From: Muribaculaceae bacterium
GTDB taxonomy: Bacteria > Bacteroidota > Bacteroidia > Bacteroidales > Muribaculaceae
DNA length: 64,000 nucleotides
Assembly (NCBI GenBank): GCA_910573745.1
Contig: CAJSYI010000002.1
Span: 1 to 64,000 of the forward strand
Direction of reading: 5' to 3'
Shown here: one piece after another, positions 33,117 through 42,728 of the stretch
Position numbering within the stretch: the stretch's first letter is position 1
Layout of the letters: the number at the start of each line of letters is the position of its first letter
Notes under the pieces: model-generated
Seen by the model: only the letters and a program-made list of their open reading frames with translations
Databases searched by the model: none
What the model was told of the DNA's origin: nothing
Made by a program: the position numbers and the translations under genes

Positions 33117-35651
33117 TTATTGTTTCGTTTTGGTTATGAATATACCGCCCTTCTCGACGTCGAATCCGGGAGTCATCCTCACGTTCTTGGCCACGACCGT
33201 CAGCTTCCCTCCGGCCTTGACCGTGCAGGAAAGTTCCACCGTCTTTTCGCAGTCGAGAACCACTTCCGCCCCGTCTTCGATTACGAAATTGGGCAAAGCG
33301 ACTATGGACTCGAACGCCCGGACATTGTATGTCGTTCCGGCTCCGATTGTCGTCGGTTTGTAGCCAAGGCTTGATTCTGCGGTGTAGTTCGGATTGCCGA
33401 GTGTGGCGGTCTGCACTATGTATTTCTTGGTCTGTCCCGTGATTTCGCCCTCGAAGCAGAAGAGGCCGATGTACGGGAGATATCCCGGTTTCCAGAACGA
33501 AACGGAGAAGTCCGTGTCGAGCCGGCGCAGCTCGAATTCCCTCAAGGCAAGACCTCCCCAGGAAACCCGTCCGTCTCCGAAGGAAATTCCCATGGTGGCA
33601 TTCGCCAGATTCCTGCAGCTGACTTCAAGCCTGTCAGGACGATAGTCCACACAAATGCCGTCAAACTTTTCAGGTTTGCCGAGCCACATCTCGAACTCCG
33701 GTTCTCCGACGAGGTTGTGTGCGCATGCCACATGTTCATCATTAATTTCAAGTTTTGACAGACTTTCCGCAATTCCTATCTTATGCAAATTTTGTGAAAA
33801 CTTGAAAAAACACTTTTCTAGGCCAACTTCAGAGTCTACGTAAACTTGACGCGTGTTTCCAAGAAATGCAGGCCCACCATAATCACGTCCTACTGTAAAC
33901 GACTCACCCAGATTGTACGTTTGATTATACTTCCAAGAACTCCATTCTAGTATGTCGAAAGGAGCATTATCACATGAAGAGGAGAATGCAATGGCTGGAA
34001 AATCCTTATTCCCTAAATTGTCTAAACCATTTCCTGTCTCTTCTGTGAAAGAAGACGGAATATAGTAGTTCCCATCAGGGGAATTGCTTCCGCCTACACA
34101 GTCAAGTGACGTTATGTATTTAGTGTCACTCCCTTTGCCTTTATTTGAACATGCAACTCCAAAAGGATTTCCATGAGCATGCCAGCTGCTATAACCTACT
34201 TTTCCCATTTTGGATATAACTGTGCTGCCTGTCGGGAAAGAATTGGATCCATTGTCTTGCAAGGTTTCTATTTCATATAGTGATTCTAGTTCTTTTCGTA
34301 CCTCACTTGTTGAATTTATCATTCCATATGCCTCAAAATATAAAAAACTCACAAGATAGTCCGAATTCCCGTAACCGGGGTTTGATTCATAAAGAATCAA
34401 TTTATCCGTATAGTTAGTAATCTCATCAGGTTTGCAGCAAAGGAGTCTTCCAACATATATATCCGGATGATAGCTAAGTTCGCTTTCATGCGTAGTATAA
34501 ACAGCGCCTTCAAATTCTTTTCTCAAATCCCATTGCTGATTTAAGTCTGAAAAATATGAATCAGTAGGCAATGCACATTCTCCGTTATTCTTTTTATATT
34601 TTTCAAATGTGTGAATCTCGTTGTTGGCCCAATACGCCCACGTGGCTTTCCTTATCGGCATCGAGGTCTTTGAGTTTCCGACAAGGAGGCAGAAGAACGC
34701 GCCGTTGTCCTCGAACTCGTCGTGGAGGTAGGCGCGCAGGCTCGCCGCCGAGTCCACAAGCTCCTCCGTCTGCCCGTTGCGGTACGAGCAATGCCCGCCG
34801 ACCACATAGCGCGGGGTCGCGCAGATGTCCTCGATCGTCTTCACGACCACGCTGTAGCCTTTCTGACGTTTCCAGACTGCGAGGTCGTCCACGGCATCCT
34901 TGAGGTTGTCGGGGACGATGATGTAGTAGTGGCGTGAATGTTCGCCTGATCCGGCATCGGGGACGCGCCGGGGCGCGAATTGGGCGACGTTGGCCGTGTT
35001 CACCACGAGGTCTTCGATCCTGACGTATTCGGAGGCGCGCGGCGGGAAGATGGGCTTAGAGCCGGTGAGGCCGTCCTCGCCGCAAAGGTCGTAGTCGAGG
35101 CGCACGGTGACGCTGCCGTAGGCGGAGGCTGAAAGCGTCGCGTCGTCGTACGACACCGGACGGACGGCAACGGTCACCACGTGGTTGCAGCCGTCGATGA
35201 AGCCGTCGTCAACGACCCACGCCTCGGGGGCGAGAGTCCGCACGTATGCGGCGGCCTTGGGGTAGGTGAACTCCGGGGCGGGGCTTCCGTCGGCCTTCTG
35301 CGGGATCTGCGCAGGCAGCACCCGCGAACCGAGCGGGAGCGCGGAGGCTCCGGTGGCCGAGACAACCGTGGCGCGGAAGTTGTTGGAATACACCGGGACG
35401 AGGAAGCGGAAGTGCTCAACGGGGAGCTCGGGGCTTCCTACCTCGGCGGCGGGGTGCATGTCGCCCCAATCCACGGTCCGGAACTCGGTTCCGTCGGGGG
35501 CGGTGCGCGTGCCGAGCCTGACAGCCGACGTGTCATAGGTTCTGACAGCCGTCAGCCGGTCAGCCCGTGCCGCGAACGCCGCAAGCGTCAATGCCAGCGT
35601 CAGCAGGAGCGCGCCGGGATATTTTCTTTGTTTTTGTAACAGTCGTTTCAT
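33117..35651 (-). CDS. C25 (gingipain-type) cysteine peptidase, secreted
   Basis: 844 residues. A signal peptide (hydrophobic LLLTLALTLAAFAARA, residues ~15-30) is followed by a pro-region with GSPELPVEHFRFLVPVY, typical of C25 propeptides. The catalytic domain runs from ~240 (HYYIIVPDNLKDAVDDLAVWKRQKGY) with HAHGN (His491/His493) and FSSSCDNAPFD (Cys560), matching the His/Cys dyad of gingipains. A beta-rich C-terminal part of ~200 residues follows. About residues 345-628 (33770-34620) are encoded by AT-rich sequence while both flanks are GC-rich, which suggests import or gene conversion of the catalytic core. It is 12 nt downstream of the S74/T9SS gene. In this phylum C25 enzymes are classical T9SS cargo and can process surface proteins. 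Confidence 0.88.
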   Translation of the reverse strand: MKRLLQKQRKYPGALLLTLALTLAAFAARADRLTAVRTYDTSAVRLGTRTAPDGTEFRTVDWGDMHPAAEVGSPELPVEHFRFLVPVYSNNFRATVVSATGASALPLGSRVLPAQIPQKADGSPAPEFTYPKAAAYVRTLAPEAWVVDDGFIDGCNHVVTVAVRPVSYDDATLSASAYGSVTVRLDYDLCGEDGLTGSKPIFPPRASEYVRIEDLVVNTANVAQFAPRRVPDAGSGEHSRHYYIIVPDNLKDAVDDLAVWKRQKGYSVVVKTIEDICATPRYVVGGHCSYRNGQTEELVDSAASLRAYLHDEFEDNGAFFCLLVGNSKTSMPIRKATWAYWANNEIHTFEKYKKNNGECALPTDSYFSDLNQQWDLRKEFEGAVYTTHESELSYHPDIYVGRLLCCKPDEITNYTDKLILYESNPGYGNSDYLVSFLYFEAYGMINSTSEVRKELESLYEIETLQDNGSNSFPTGSTVISKMGKVGYSSWHAHGNPFGVACSNKGKGSDTKYITSLDCVGGSNSPDGNYYIPSSFTEETGNGLDNLGNKDFPAIAFSSSCDNAPFDILEWSSWKYNQTYNLGESFTVGRDYGGPAFLGNTRQVYVDSEVGLEKCFFKFSQNLHKIGIAESLSKLEINDEHVACAHNLVGEPEFEMWLGKPEKFDGICVDYRPDRLEVSCRNLANATMGISFGDGRVSWGGLALREFELRRLDTDFSVSFWKPGYLPYIGLFCFEGEITGQTKKYIVQTATLGNPNYTAESSLGYKPTTIGAGTTYNVRAFESIVALPNFVIEDGAEVVLDCEKTVELSCTVKAGGKLTVVAKNVRMTPGFDVEKGGIFITKTKQ

Positions 35652-35663
35652 GCCGGATGGTGT

Positions 35664-36839
35664 TTAGTCGGTGAGAATCATTCGTTTGGAGTCTATCTCA
35701 CGGCCGTCGGCGATGAGGGCGTAGATGTACATGCCGGCCGCGAGCGTGGAGCCGTCAACGGTTACGGACGTGCTGCCGCGTCCCTCAACGGCGAGCTTCA
35801 TCACCTGCTTGCCCTGAAGGTCGTAGATGCGCAGCGAGGCGTCGGCCACGCTCTCAGGAAGCGTGCATTCTATGACGGTGGTCGCCGTGAACGGGTTGGG
35901 GCGGTTCTGCGCCAGCGAGGGCCTCACGACCGCCGGGCCGTCGATTCCGGCCTGCCCGCCGTCCTTTCCCGGGGCGCGCTGCGGAGCGTTTTCCCGGGCG
36001 GTCAGCGATTCTATCACTGACTTCTGTTCCTCCACCTCGGCCTTGAGGCTCTTCACCGCGTCCACGAGGATGGGGATGAAGCCGATGTAGTCGACAGACA
36101 GGTAGCCGTCCTCGTCCTCGCAAACGAGGTCGGGGAATATCTCCTTCACCTCCTGCGCCGAGAAGCCGTAGCGCGTCCGCGGGTCGGGAGCGGCGGGGCC
36201 AACGGTTTCCTCACATCCGTCTTCCGTGGCTGAAGCCGCGCGGGCAGGAGCCGGAGCGGCCTTGAGCCGGTAGCTTATCGGGTTGATGCCGGAAAAATCG
36301 GCAGTGGAAACGTCCAGGTCTTCGATGTCGCTTTTGAGGCGTTCGTCAGACGTCACGAGGAAAGCCGGGCCTTTCACGTCGCAGTTGAAGATGAACTTCA
36401 CAGTTGCATTATCGGAATAACGGGAGCAGTAATACTTGAAAATCTCGGCATTTCCGGACTCAAACCTTAAGCCTTGTATTCCTCTGAGCTGGAGAATGTC
36501 AGAGTCTTCCCGTCCGGCCCATTCACCAACGGTGACATTGCGGTCGTTGCCGAAAGCGATGTATCCGCCGGAGACATTGTTGCGTCTGCCGAGCACTGTC
36601 AGTGCAGCGTTTTTGTCAATGGAAACGAATGATTTTGACGCCATAGGGGATATTCCGTTGTCGGGAGAATCTGCGGCAGTGGTGGTCGGGAACAACAGCA
36701 GGGAGTCAAGGGAAGGTCGGTCGTATTCGGCCTTGAACGGGCCGACTTCCACGCGCCCCCCTTTTTGCACTGAAAGCTGAGCGGAGGCGATTCCGGTGAA
36801 GGCCAGTGCAGCGAATGTGATAAGTGTAATCTTTTTCAT
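35664..36839 (-). CDS. S74-chaperone-type protein with T9SS type A sorting domain
   Basis: 391 residues. A signal peptide (MKKITLITFAALAFTGIASA) comes first. Around residues 160-280 lies an intramolecular-chaperone/peptidase S74-like region, known from phage tail spikes: SDERLKSDIEDLD, INPISYRLKAAP, YGFSAQEVKEIFPDLV, YIGFIPILVDAVKSLKAEVEEQ. After a short linker, NRPNPFTATTVIECTLP through QGKQVMKLAVEGRG and GMYIYALIADGR form a classic T9SS type A sorting domain (~310-391). It leads the minus-strand run with the C25 peptidase and the 31039 protein and has a consensus promoter. Many Bacteroidetes have such surface fibres; the job here is unknown. Confidence 0.85.
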   Translation of the reverse strand: MKKITLITFAALAFTGIASAQLSVQKGGRVEVGPFKAEYDRPSLDSLLLFPTTTAADSPDNGISPMASKSFVSIDKNAALTVLGRRNNVSGGYIAFGNDRNVTVGEWAGREDSDILQLRGIQGLRFESGNAEIFKYYCSRYSDNATVKFIFNCDVKGPAFLVTSDERLKSDIEDLDVSTADFSGINPISYRLKAAPAPARAASATEDGCEETVGPAAPDPRTRYGFSAQEVKEIFPDLVCEDEDGYLSVDYIGFIPILVDAVKSLKAEVEEQKSVIESLTARENAPQRAPGKDGGQAGIDGPAVVRPSLAQNRPNPFTATTVIECTLPESVADASLRIYDLQGKQVMKLAVEGRGSTSVTVDGSTLAAGMYIYALIADGREIDSKRMILTD

Positions 36840-36865
36840 TTTGGTATAATTTTAGGTTTACGCCG

Positions 36866-36897
36866 CAAAGATAAGCATTCATTCCGACAATTCCAAA
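36866..36897 (-). promoter_or_regulatory. Promoter of the S74/T9SS - C25 operon
   Basis: On the minus strand TTTG (36897-36894), 20 nt, TATCTTTG (36873-36866): full consensus. It gives a short leader to the ATG at 36839. The 36898-37057 stretch between the divergent promoters has no gene. Confidence 0.75.
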
Positions 36898-37057
36898 TGT
36901 TTTCCGCAAAAAATCCGAAGAAAAATGACGTTGTGGCAAATTGCAAGAAGAAGGTGTGTCCTACATACTGTTGTAGCCGCGTTCTGCTTGCATTTTGCCA
37001 GCAAGACGACGCGTGTCAGGATGTAGATGATGAACGTCTGGAGAGAACGTTTTTTGA

Positions 37058-37089
37058 TTTGCCAGAACGGAGGTTTTTCGCTAACTTTG
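37058..37089 (+). promoter_or_regulatory. dnaX promoter
   Basis: TTTG (37058-37061), 20 nt, TAACTTTG (37082-37089): full consensus. It sets the dnaX start at the downstream ATG 37153, not the earlier in-frame ATG at 37027. Confidence 0.78.
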
Positions 37090-37152
37090 CATTTTACATA
37101 TCGATGCAGCGAATCATCAACAGACTTCGCCATCCACAAGAAGATTCTCCGA

Positions 37153-38916
37153 ATGGAAGAAAACAAACCATATATAGTCTCGGCAAGGAAATACCGTCCG
37201 GCCAATTTCCATTCCGTCGTGGGGCAGAAGGCCTTGACGGCAACCCTGAAGAATGCGGTATCTACCGGACGTGTGGCCCAGGCCTACCTTTTCTGCGGCC
37301 CTCGCGGAGTAGGAAAGACTTCCTGCGCGCGCATTTTCGCAAAGACGCTCAACTGCCTGAGCCTCACGCCTGAGGGCGAGGCCTGCGGAGAGTGCGAGGC
37401 TTGCCGGGCCGTAGATGCCGGCAATTCATTCAACCTCCTCGAACTTGACGCGGCATCAAACAATTCGGTCAACGACATACGGGACATCATGGACCAGGTG
37501 AACGTGCCGCCTCAGAACGGCCGTTACCGCGTCTTCATCATCGACGAGGTGCACATGCTCTCCCCTTCGGCATTCAACGCTTTCCTCAAGACTCTCGAAG
37601 AACCGCCCAGGCACGTGGTTTTCATTCTCGCCACCACCGAAAAGCACAAGATATTGCCCACAATCCTGAGCCGATGCCAAGTGTACGATTTCAAGCGCAT
37701 CACGGTGGACGACATGGTGGAGCATCTGCAATACGTCGCTTCGCAGGAAGGCATAACGGCCGAAGCCGAAGCCCTCGACGTGATAGCCCAGAAAGCCGAC
37801 GGCGCGATGCGCGATGCACTCTCCATCTTCGACCAGGTGGCAGCTTCCTGTATGGGCAACATCACATACTCCGGCACCGTCGCCAACCTCAACGTGCTCG
37901 ACTACGACTATTACTTCCGTCTTGTCGATTCGTTCGAGGCCGGAGACGTGGCAGGTGCATTGCTGACATACAACGAAATACGCGACAAAGGCTTCGATTC
38001 CCTCTTCTTCGTTGGCGGACTCGCCTCGCATCTGCGCAATCTGATGGTGGCCGCCGACCCGCGCACCGTCGGACTTCTCGAAGTGAGCAAGGCCGTCGGC
38101 ACGCGATATGTGGAACAGGCGGCAAAGCTCCCTCCGCACTGGTATTACCAAGCTTTGGGAATACTCAACGAGTGCGATGTCAACTACCGCACTGCGGCCA
38201 ACAAGCAGCTCGTGGTGGAATTCGCACTGGTAAGGCTGGCCTCACTCCGCAACGCCGCGCTCCAGCAGCCTGCGCAGCAGCCGGTACAGCCGTCAAAGCC
38301 GCAGCAGCCGGTACAGCCCGCCCAGCCGCAAAGCCCCGCGCCTGAACGTCCGGCACCCGTACAGCCCAAACCCGAAGGAAGACCCAGGCCGACCCCTCAA
38401 CTACCTCCGCAGCCCCACCGTCCCGTTTCCGTGGCACGCAAACCCGGCGCACCATCGTCTTTCAGGATAAACGGCAGCAATGGCACAGCCGACGGGAAAC
38501 CAACTGCCGACCCAGACCACCGACGGACAGAGGCATCAAACGGCAGCCGACGGGAAACGCCAATAACCGAAGAACGTCTGAGCGAAGCCTGGCAGCAGTT
38601 CATAATCAGCCATCCCGACCACAAAATAGTGATCCACACGATGCAGACCAACGTGCCGAGGCCGATCGGCAACGGAGCCTATTACATCGAAGTGGCAAAC
38701 CCTGCCCAACAGGGACAGTTCGCACAGATATTGACCGAACTCAGCGCGTTCATGCGCGACCGTCTCGGCAACGACAGCTTCAAGCTGGAAGTCAGGCTAC
38801 AGGAGGCGGAGTCGGGCCAGAAGATGATGACTCCCAGGGAATTCATAAGCAAGGCCGTCCAAGACAACAAAGTGCTTTCCGAACTCCTCGGCTTCCTCGA
38901 CGCTGAACTGATATGA
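37153..38916 (+). CDS. dnaX: DNA polymerase III subunit gamma/tau
   Basis: 587 residues from ATG 37153 (MEENKPYIVSARKYRPANF). Clamp-loader ATPase: Walker A GPRGVGKTSCA near 46, zinc-binding cysteines in NCLSLTPEGEACGECEACRAV, Walker B IIDEVHMLSP near 130, sensor ATTEKHKILPTILSRCQ and arginine-finger region. A Pro/Gln-rich linker (~370-470) leads to a C-terminal tau-like domain (ERLSEAWQQFIISHP), which binds DnaB/polymerase in other species. No programmed frameshift site was checked. The promoter at 37058-37089 shows it starts a plus-strand run with the antiporter and the PorE-like gene. Confidence 0.95.
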   Translation: MEENKPYIVSARKYRPANFHSVVGQKALTATLKNAVSTGRVAQAYLFCGPRGVGKTSCARIFAKTLNCLSLTPEGEACGECEACRAVDAGNSFNLLELDAASNNSVNDIRDIMDQVNVPPQNGRYRVFIIDEVHMLSPSAFNAFLKTLEEPPRHVVFILATTEKHKILPTILSRCQVYDFKRITVDDMVEHLQYVASQEGITAEAEALDVIAQKADGAMRDALSIFDQVAASCMGNITYSGTVANLNVLDYDYYFRLVDSFEAGDVAGALLTYNEIRDKGFDSLFFVGGLASHLRNLMVAADPRTVGLLEVSKAVGTRYVEQAAKLPPHWYYQALGILNECDVNYRTAANKQLVVEFALVRLASLRNAALQQPAQQPVQPSKPQQPVQPAQPQSPAPERPAPVQPKPEGRPRPTPQLPPQPHRPVSVARKPGAPSSFRINGSNGTADGKPTADPDHRRTEASNGSRRETPITEERLSEAWQQFIISHPDHKIVIHTMQTNVPRPIGNGAYYIEVANPAQQGQFAQILTELSAFMRDRLGNDSFKLEVRLQEAESGQKMMTPREFISKAVQDNKVLSELLGFLDAELI

Positions 38917-38957
38917 ACGTAATCAGGGCTTACCCTGAACCAAAATTTCAACCAACG

Positions 38958-39917
38958 ATGTCTTATCTTTTTCTGACTCTCGGCCTCGCGCTGATCCTCG
39001 CCGGGGCAAACTACCTGACCGACGGCGCAGCGGCGGTCGCCAAGCGTTTCCGGATTTCCGACCTTGTGATAGGCCTTACAATCGTGGCTTTCGGCACTTC
39101 CGCCCCCGAACTCGTCATAAGCGTCATGTCAGCCGTCAAGGGAAGCTCGGAAATCGCAATCGGGAATGTAGTGGGTTCCAACATATTCAACATCCTGATG
39201 ATAGTGGGATGCACCGCGCTCGTCATGCCCATATCCATAGGGAAATCCACGATGTCGAAAGAGATTCCGCTTGTGATCCTCTCCTCACTCGTGCTTTGGT
39301 TCTGCTCTTCCGACATGCTTATGGACGGAGCGGCTGAAAACGTCGTCAGCCGCTCCGACGGACTGATGCTGCTCGCCTTCTTCCTCATCTTCATGCGCTA
39401 CACATTCTCGATTGCCCGCAATTCCACAGAGCGTCCCGGCGGGGAGACAAACGTGAAGGAAATGAAGCCTTGGCTTGCCGCCCTGGCCATCGTCGGAGGG
39501 CTTGCCGGACTGATTCTCGGAGGGCGTTGGTTCGTCGATGGAGCGTCCGACATAGCCAAATCGCTTGGAGTGAGCGAATCGGTCATAGGACTGACCATAG
39601 TTGCCGCCGGAACGTCGCTTCCCGAACTGGCCACCTCGATAGTCGCCGCCGTAAAAAAGAATCCCGACATAGCCATAGGCAACGTGGTAGGCTCGTCGCT
39701 CTTCAACGTCTTCTTCATCATAGGCACGTCTGCCACGATAAGACCTTTGGCAGTGGGCCACATATCTGCGGTGGACTTCGGAGTCCTCATCGGCGCGTCG
39801 CTCCTGCTGTGGGTTTTCGGGCAGGCATTCGGCACACGCAAAATCACACGTCCGGAAGGCGCGGTGATGGCCCTTTGCTTCATTGCCTACACGGTCTATC
39901 TCGTCATCAACGCCTGA
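38958..39917 (+). CDS. Ca2+/Na+ antiporter (CaCA family, YrbG-like)
   Basis: 319 residues from ATG 38958 (MSYLFLTLGLALILAGANYL); an ATG at 38913 overlapping the dnaX stop is an alternative that adds 15 polar residues. The two inverted alpha-repeats of the CaCA family are plain: GTSAPELVISVMSAVKGSSE with GNVVGSNIFNILMIVG, and GTSLPELATSIVAAVKKNPD with GNVVGSSLFNVFFIIG. The Glu residues in these motifs bind the cation. About ten membrane segments are apparent. It exchanges calcium for sodium across the inner membrane. Confidence 0.9.
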   Translation: MSYLFLTLGLALILAGANYLTDGAAAVAKRFRISDLVIGLTIVAFGTSAPELVISVMSAVKGSSEIAIGNVVGSNIFNILMIVGCTALVMPISIGKSTMSKEIPLVILSSLVLWFCSSDMLMDGAAENVVSRSDGLMLLAFFLIFMRYTFSIARNSTERPGGETNVKEMKPWLAALAIVGGLAGLILGGRWFVDGASDIAKSLGVSESVIGLTIVAAGTSLPELATSIVAAVKKNPDIAIGNVVGSSLFNVFFIIGTSATIRPLAVGHISAVDFGVLIGASLLLWVFGQAFGTRKITRPEGAVMALCFIAYTVYLVINA

Positions 39918-39953
39918 GGCAATAACGCATGCCCGCGCCGCGTTATAAACAAA

Positions 39954-41945
39954 ATGAAAACTCTCAAAACCCGACACATACACATTCTGTTGCTGCCCTT
40001 GGCAATGCTCCTTCTCATGGGGGCATGCAAAGGGGCAAAGCTCTCCACCGCCAACGAACAGCTCGAGCGCGGCGAATTCTTCGACGCCTCCAAGACCTAC
40101 CGGAAGGTCTACAACAAGCTCACGAAGCGCGAAGACCGCCCTCTGCGCGGCGAGGTGGCCTACAAGCTCGGCACATGCTACCGTCGCCTCAACCAGGCCC
40201 CGCAGGCAGCCGCCGCATTCCAGAACGCCATCAGATACGAATATCCCGATTCGATGACGTATTACTGGCTCGGGAGGTCGCTGCAGGCCGACGGCCAATA
40301 TGCCCAGGCCCTTGACGCATACACCGCTTTCCTGCGCCTCTGCCCCGACGACGAGCTGGCCAAGGAAGGCGCACGAGGATGCCGCATGGCAATACAGGCA
40401 AAAAAGGCCAAGAAAAGCCGCTATGTGGTGAAGAACGCCAAAATCTTCAACTCGCGCCGCGCTGATTTCGCCCCGATGTACCTCGACAAGAATTTCGACC
40501 AGCTCTTCTTCACCTCGACCAACGAGAAGAACATGGGCGAACACAAGTCCGAAATCACAGGCATGAAAAAAAGCGACATATACGTCAGCAAAAAGGACGA
40601 ACAGGGGAAATGGCAACGCCCTGAGCCTGTGGAGGGAGAGCTCAACACCGACATGGACGAGGGCATAGTGAGCTTCTCACCCGACGGACAGACGATGTAT
40701 CTCACCAAGGCACGGCGTTCGCCGACATCCAACACGAGCGTCGAGATATACACTTCGCGGCGCAGCGACGCCACCTGGGGCGCGGCTTCGAAATACGAAA
40801 TCACCGCCGACACGCTTTCCGCCGTCGGACACCCTGCCGTCTCCCCCGACGGGAAATACCTCTATTTCACCTCCGACATGCCCGGAGGCTACGGAGGCAA
40901 GGACATCTGGCGCGTGGCCATAGGCGAACGCATCGGTTCGCTCGAGAACCTCGGCCCGCAGATCAACACGCCGGGAGACGAGATGTTCCCTTACCTGCGT
41001 GCCGACACGCTCCTCTATTTCTCTTCTGACGGGCATCCCGGTTTCGGGGGTCTCGACATGTTCAAGGCCACCCTCAATTCCACCCGCGACCGATGGAGCG
41101 TGGAAAACCTCGGACTGCCGATGAACTCAGCAGGCGACGACTTCGGCATCACATTCGGCCCCGGCGAAAGCGGATTCTTCAGCTCCAACCGTGGCGACCG
41201 CAAAGGATACGACCACATATATTCGTTCGAACTGCCTGAACTCAAGGTTACCATTTCCGGCTGGGTGATGGACAAGGACGAGGAACCCGTCCCGAAGGCC
41301 GTGATCCGCATCGTCGGCGACGACGGCTCCAACCAGAAGGAAATCGCGCGCGACGACGGAAGCTTCTCCTTCAAGCTCGGACGAGGGGTGAAATACGTCA
41401 TGATGGCCGGTGCCAAAGGCTATCTAAACGTGAAGCAGGAGTTCGTCTCCGACTCGGCGGAGGAAGACGCCGACTATGCGGTGGACTTCATTCTCGCTTC
41501 GATAAGCAAGCCGCAGGTGGTGGAAAACATCTTCTACGACTTCGACAAGGCCACCCTCCGCCCCGAATCCAAGCAGGCTCTCGACGAGATGGCACAGATG
41601 CTGCGCGACAATCCCAACGTAACCATAGAGATGGGGTCGCACACCGACCGCCACGGAACCGACGCCTACAACGAAGACCTCTCCGACCGGCGCGCAAAAA
41701 GCGTGGTTGACTACCTGATTGCCGCAGGCATAGCCCCCGACCGCCTCAAATGGCTGGGCTATGGGGAAAGCCGTCCAAAGACCGTGACGAAGCGCATCAA
41801 CCGCGAATTTCCGCAGTTCCCCGAAGGCACCACGCTAAACGAGGAATTCGTCTCCACGCTTTCCGAAGCCGACCAGGAAGCCGCCGACCAGATCAACCGC
41901 CGCACCGAATTCCAGGTTACCTCCATCGACTACGAAATGTTCTGA
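39954..41945 (+). CDS. PorE-like OmpA-family lipoprotein (TPR, PD40, CRD, OmpA)
   Basis: 663 residues. A lipoprotein signal ends in LLLMGAC (Cys near 24). Order of domains: TPR-like repeats (~30-140: [40 protein letters not shown]), a WD40/PD40 beta-propeller (~150-425, e.g. [20 protein letters not shown]), a carboxypeptidase-regulatory-like domain (~430-510) and an OmpA peptidoglycan-binding domain (~520-640: [35 protein letters not shown]). This is the architecture of PorE, which anchors the type IX secretion system to peptidoglycan in Porphyromonas. Other Bacteroidetes OmpA lipoproteins share it, so the T9SS role is inferred, though T9SS-tailed proteins are encoded nearby. Confidence 0.85.
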   Translation: MKTLKTRHIHILLLPLAMLLLMGACKGAKLSTANEQLERGEFFDASKTYRKVYNKLTKREDRPLRGEVAYKLGTCYRRLNQAPQAAAAFQNAIRYEYPDSMTYYWLGRSLQADGQYAQALDAYTAFLRLCPDDELAKEGARGCRMAIQAKKAKKSRYVVKNAKIFNSRRADFAPMYLDKNFDQLFFTSTNEKNMGEHKSEITGMKKSDIYVSKKDEQGKWQRPEPVEGELNTDMDEGIVSFSPDGQTMYLTKARRSPTSNTSVEIYTSRRSDATWGAASKYEITADTLSAVGHPAVSPDGKYLYFTSDMPGGYGGKDIWRVAIGERIGSLENLGPQINTPGDEMFPYLRADTLLYFSSDGHPGFGGLDMFKATLNSTRDRWSVENLGLPMNSAGDDFGITFGPGESGFFSSNRGDRKGYDHIYSFELPELKVTISGWVMDKDEEPVPKAVIRIVGDDGSNQKEIARDDGSFSFKLGRGVKYVMMAGAKGYLNVKQEFVSDSAEEDADYAVDFILASISKPQVVENIFYDFDKATLRPESKQALDEMAQMLRDNPNVTIEMGSHTDRHGTDAYNEDLSDRRAKSVVDYLIAAGIAPDRLKWLGYGESRPKTVTKRINREFPQFPEGTTLNEEFVSTLSEADQEAADQINRRTEFQVTSIDYEMF

Positions 41946-41958
41946 CCCACCTACACCC

Positions 41959-42633
41959 ATGCGAATAGACATAATAACCGTGCTCCCGGAAATGCTGGAG
42001 TCGCCCCTCAACTGTTCAATCCTCAAACGTGCGCAAGACAAAGGGCTTGCCGAAATAGTGGTTCACAACCTGCGGGACTACACGATAAACAAGCACCGCA
42101 AAGTGGACGACTATCCTTTCGGCGGAGAGGCCGGGATGGTGATGACCGTCCAGCCCGTGGACGCGTGCATCTCGCATCTGAAAAGCCAACGGGAATATGA
42201 CGAGGTGATATTCACTTCGCCCGACGGCGAGACGCTAACCCAGCCGATGGCCAATTCCCTTTCGATGCTCGACAGCATCATAATCCTCTGCGGCCACTAC
42301 AAAGGCGTGGACTACCGCATACGCGAACATCTGGTAACCAAAGAGATTTCAATCGGCGACTATGTGCTTACCGGCGGCGAGCTTCCGGCTGTGGTGATAG
42401 CCGACTCGATAGTGAGGCTGATTCCCGGCGCGATAGGCGACGAGCAGTCGGCCCTCTCCGATTCGTTCCAGGACAACCTGCTCGCACCGCCCGTATACAC
42501 CCGCCCGGCGGAATACAACGGGTGGAAAGTGCCCGACATCCTCCTTTCCGGCCACGAGGCCAAGATCGCCGAATGGCGCCATGAACAGGCCCTCGAACGC
42601 ACCCGCCGCCTGCGCCCCGACCTGCTCGTGTAG
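41959..42633 (+). CDS. trmD: tRNA (guanine-37-N1)-methyltransferase
   Basis: 224 residues, normal for TrmD, a SPOUT-class enzyme that methylates G37 beside the anticodon and so prevents frameshifting. Seen: [24 protein letters not shown], the AdoMet-binding knot [40 protein letters not shown] near 140 and [35 protein letters not shown] end. It lies 13 nt after the PorE-like gene. Confidence 0.96.
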   Translation: MRIDIITVLPEMLESPLNCSILKRAQDKGLAEIVVHNLRDYTINKHRKVDDYPFGGEAGMVMTVQPVDACISHLKSQREYDEVIFTSPDGETLTQPMANSLSMLDSIIILCGHYKGVDYRIREHLVTKEISIGDYVLTGGELPAVVIADSIVRLIPGAIGDEQSALSDSFQDNLLAPPVYTRPAEYNGWKVPDILLSGHEAKIAEWRHEQALERTRRLRPDLLV

Positions 42634-42728
42634 GCGCATGTCCAGCCCCTCCCCCGGCCATACATGCCGTTCTGACGCCATCCGTCGGCCCATAAAAACC
42701 AGGAGGGGGCTTCGGTTGTAATTCTGTT

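Noticed and set aside
37027..37152. Upstream start of dnaX at 37027
   Set aside because: A perfect promoter lies at 37058-37089, downstream of that ATG, and the conserved protein starts at 37153.
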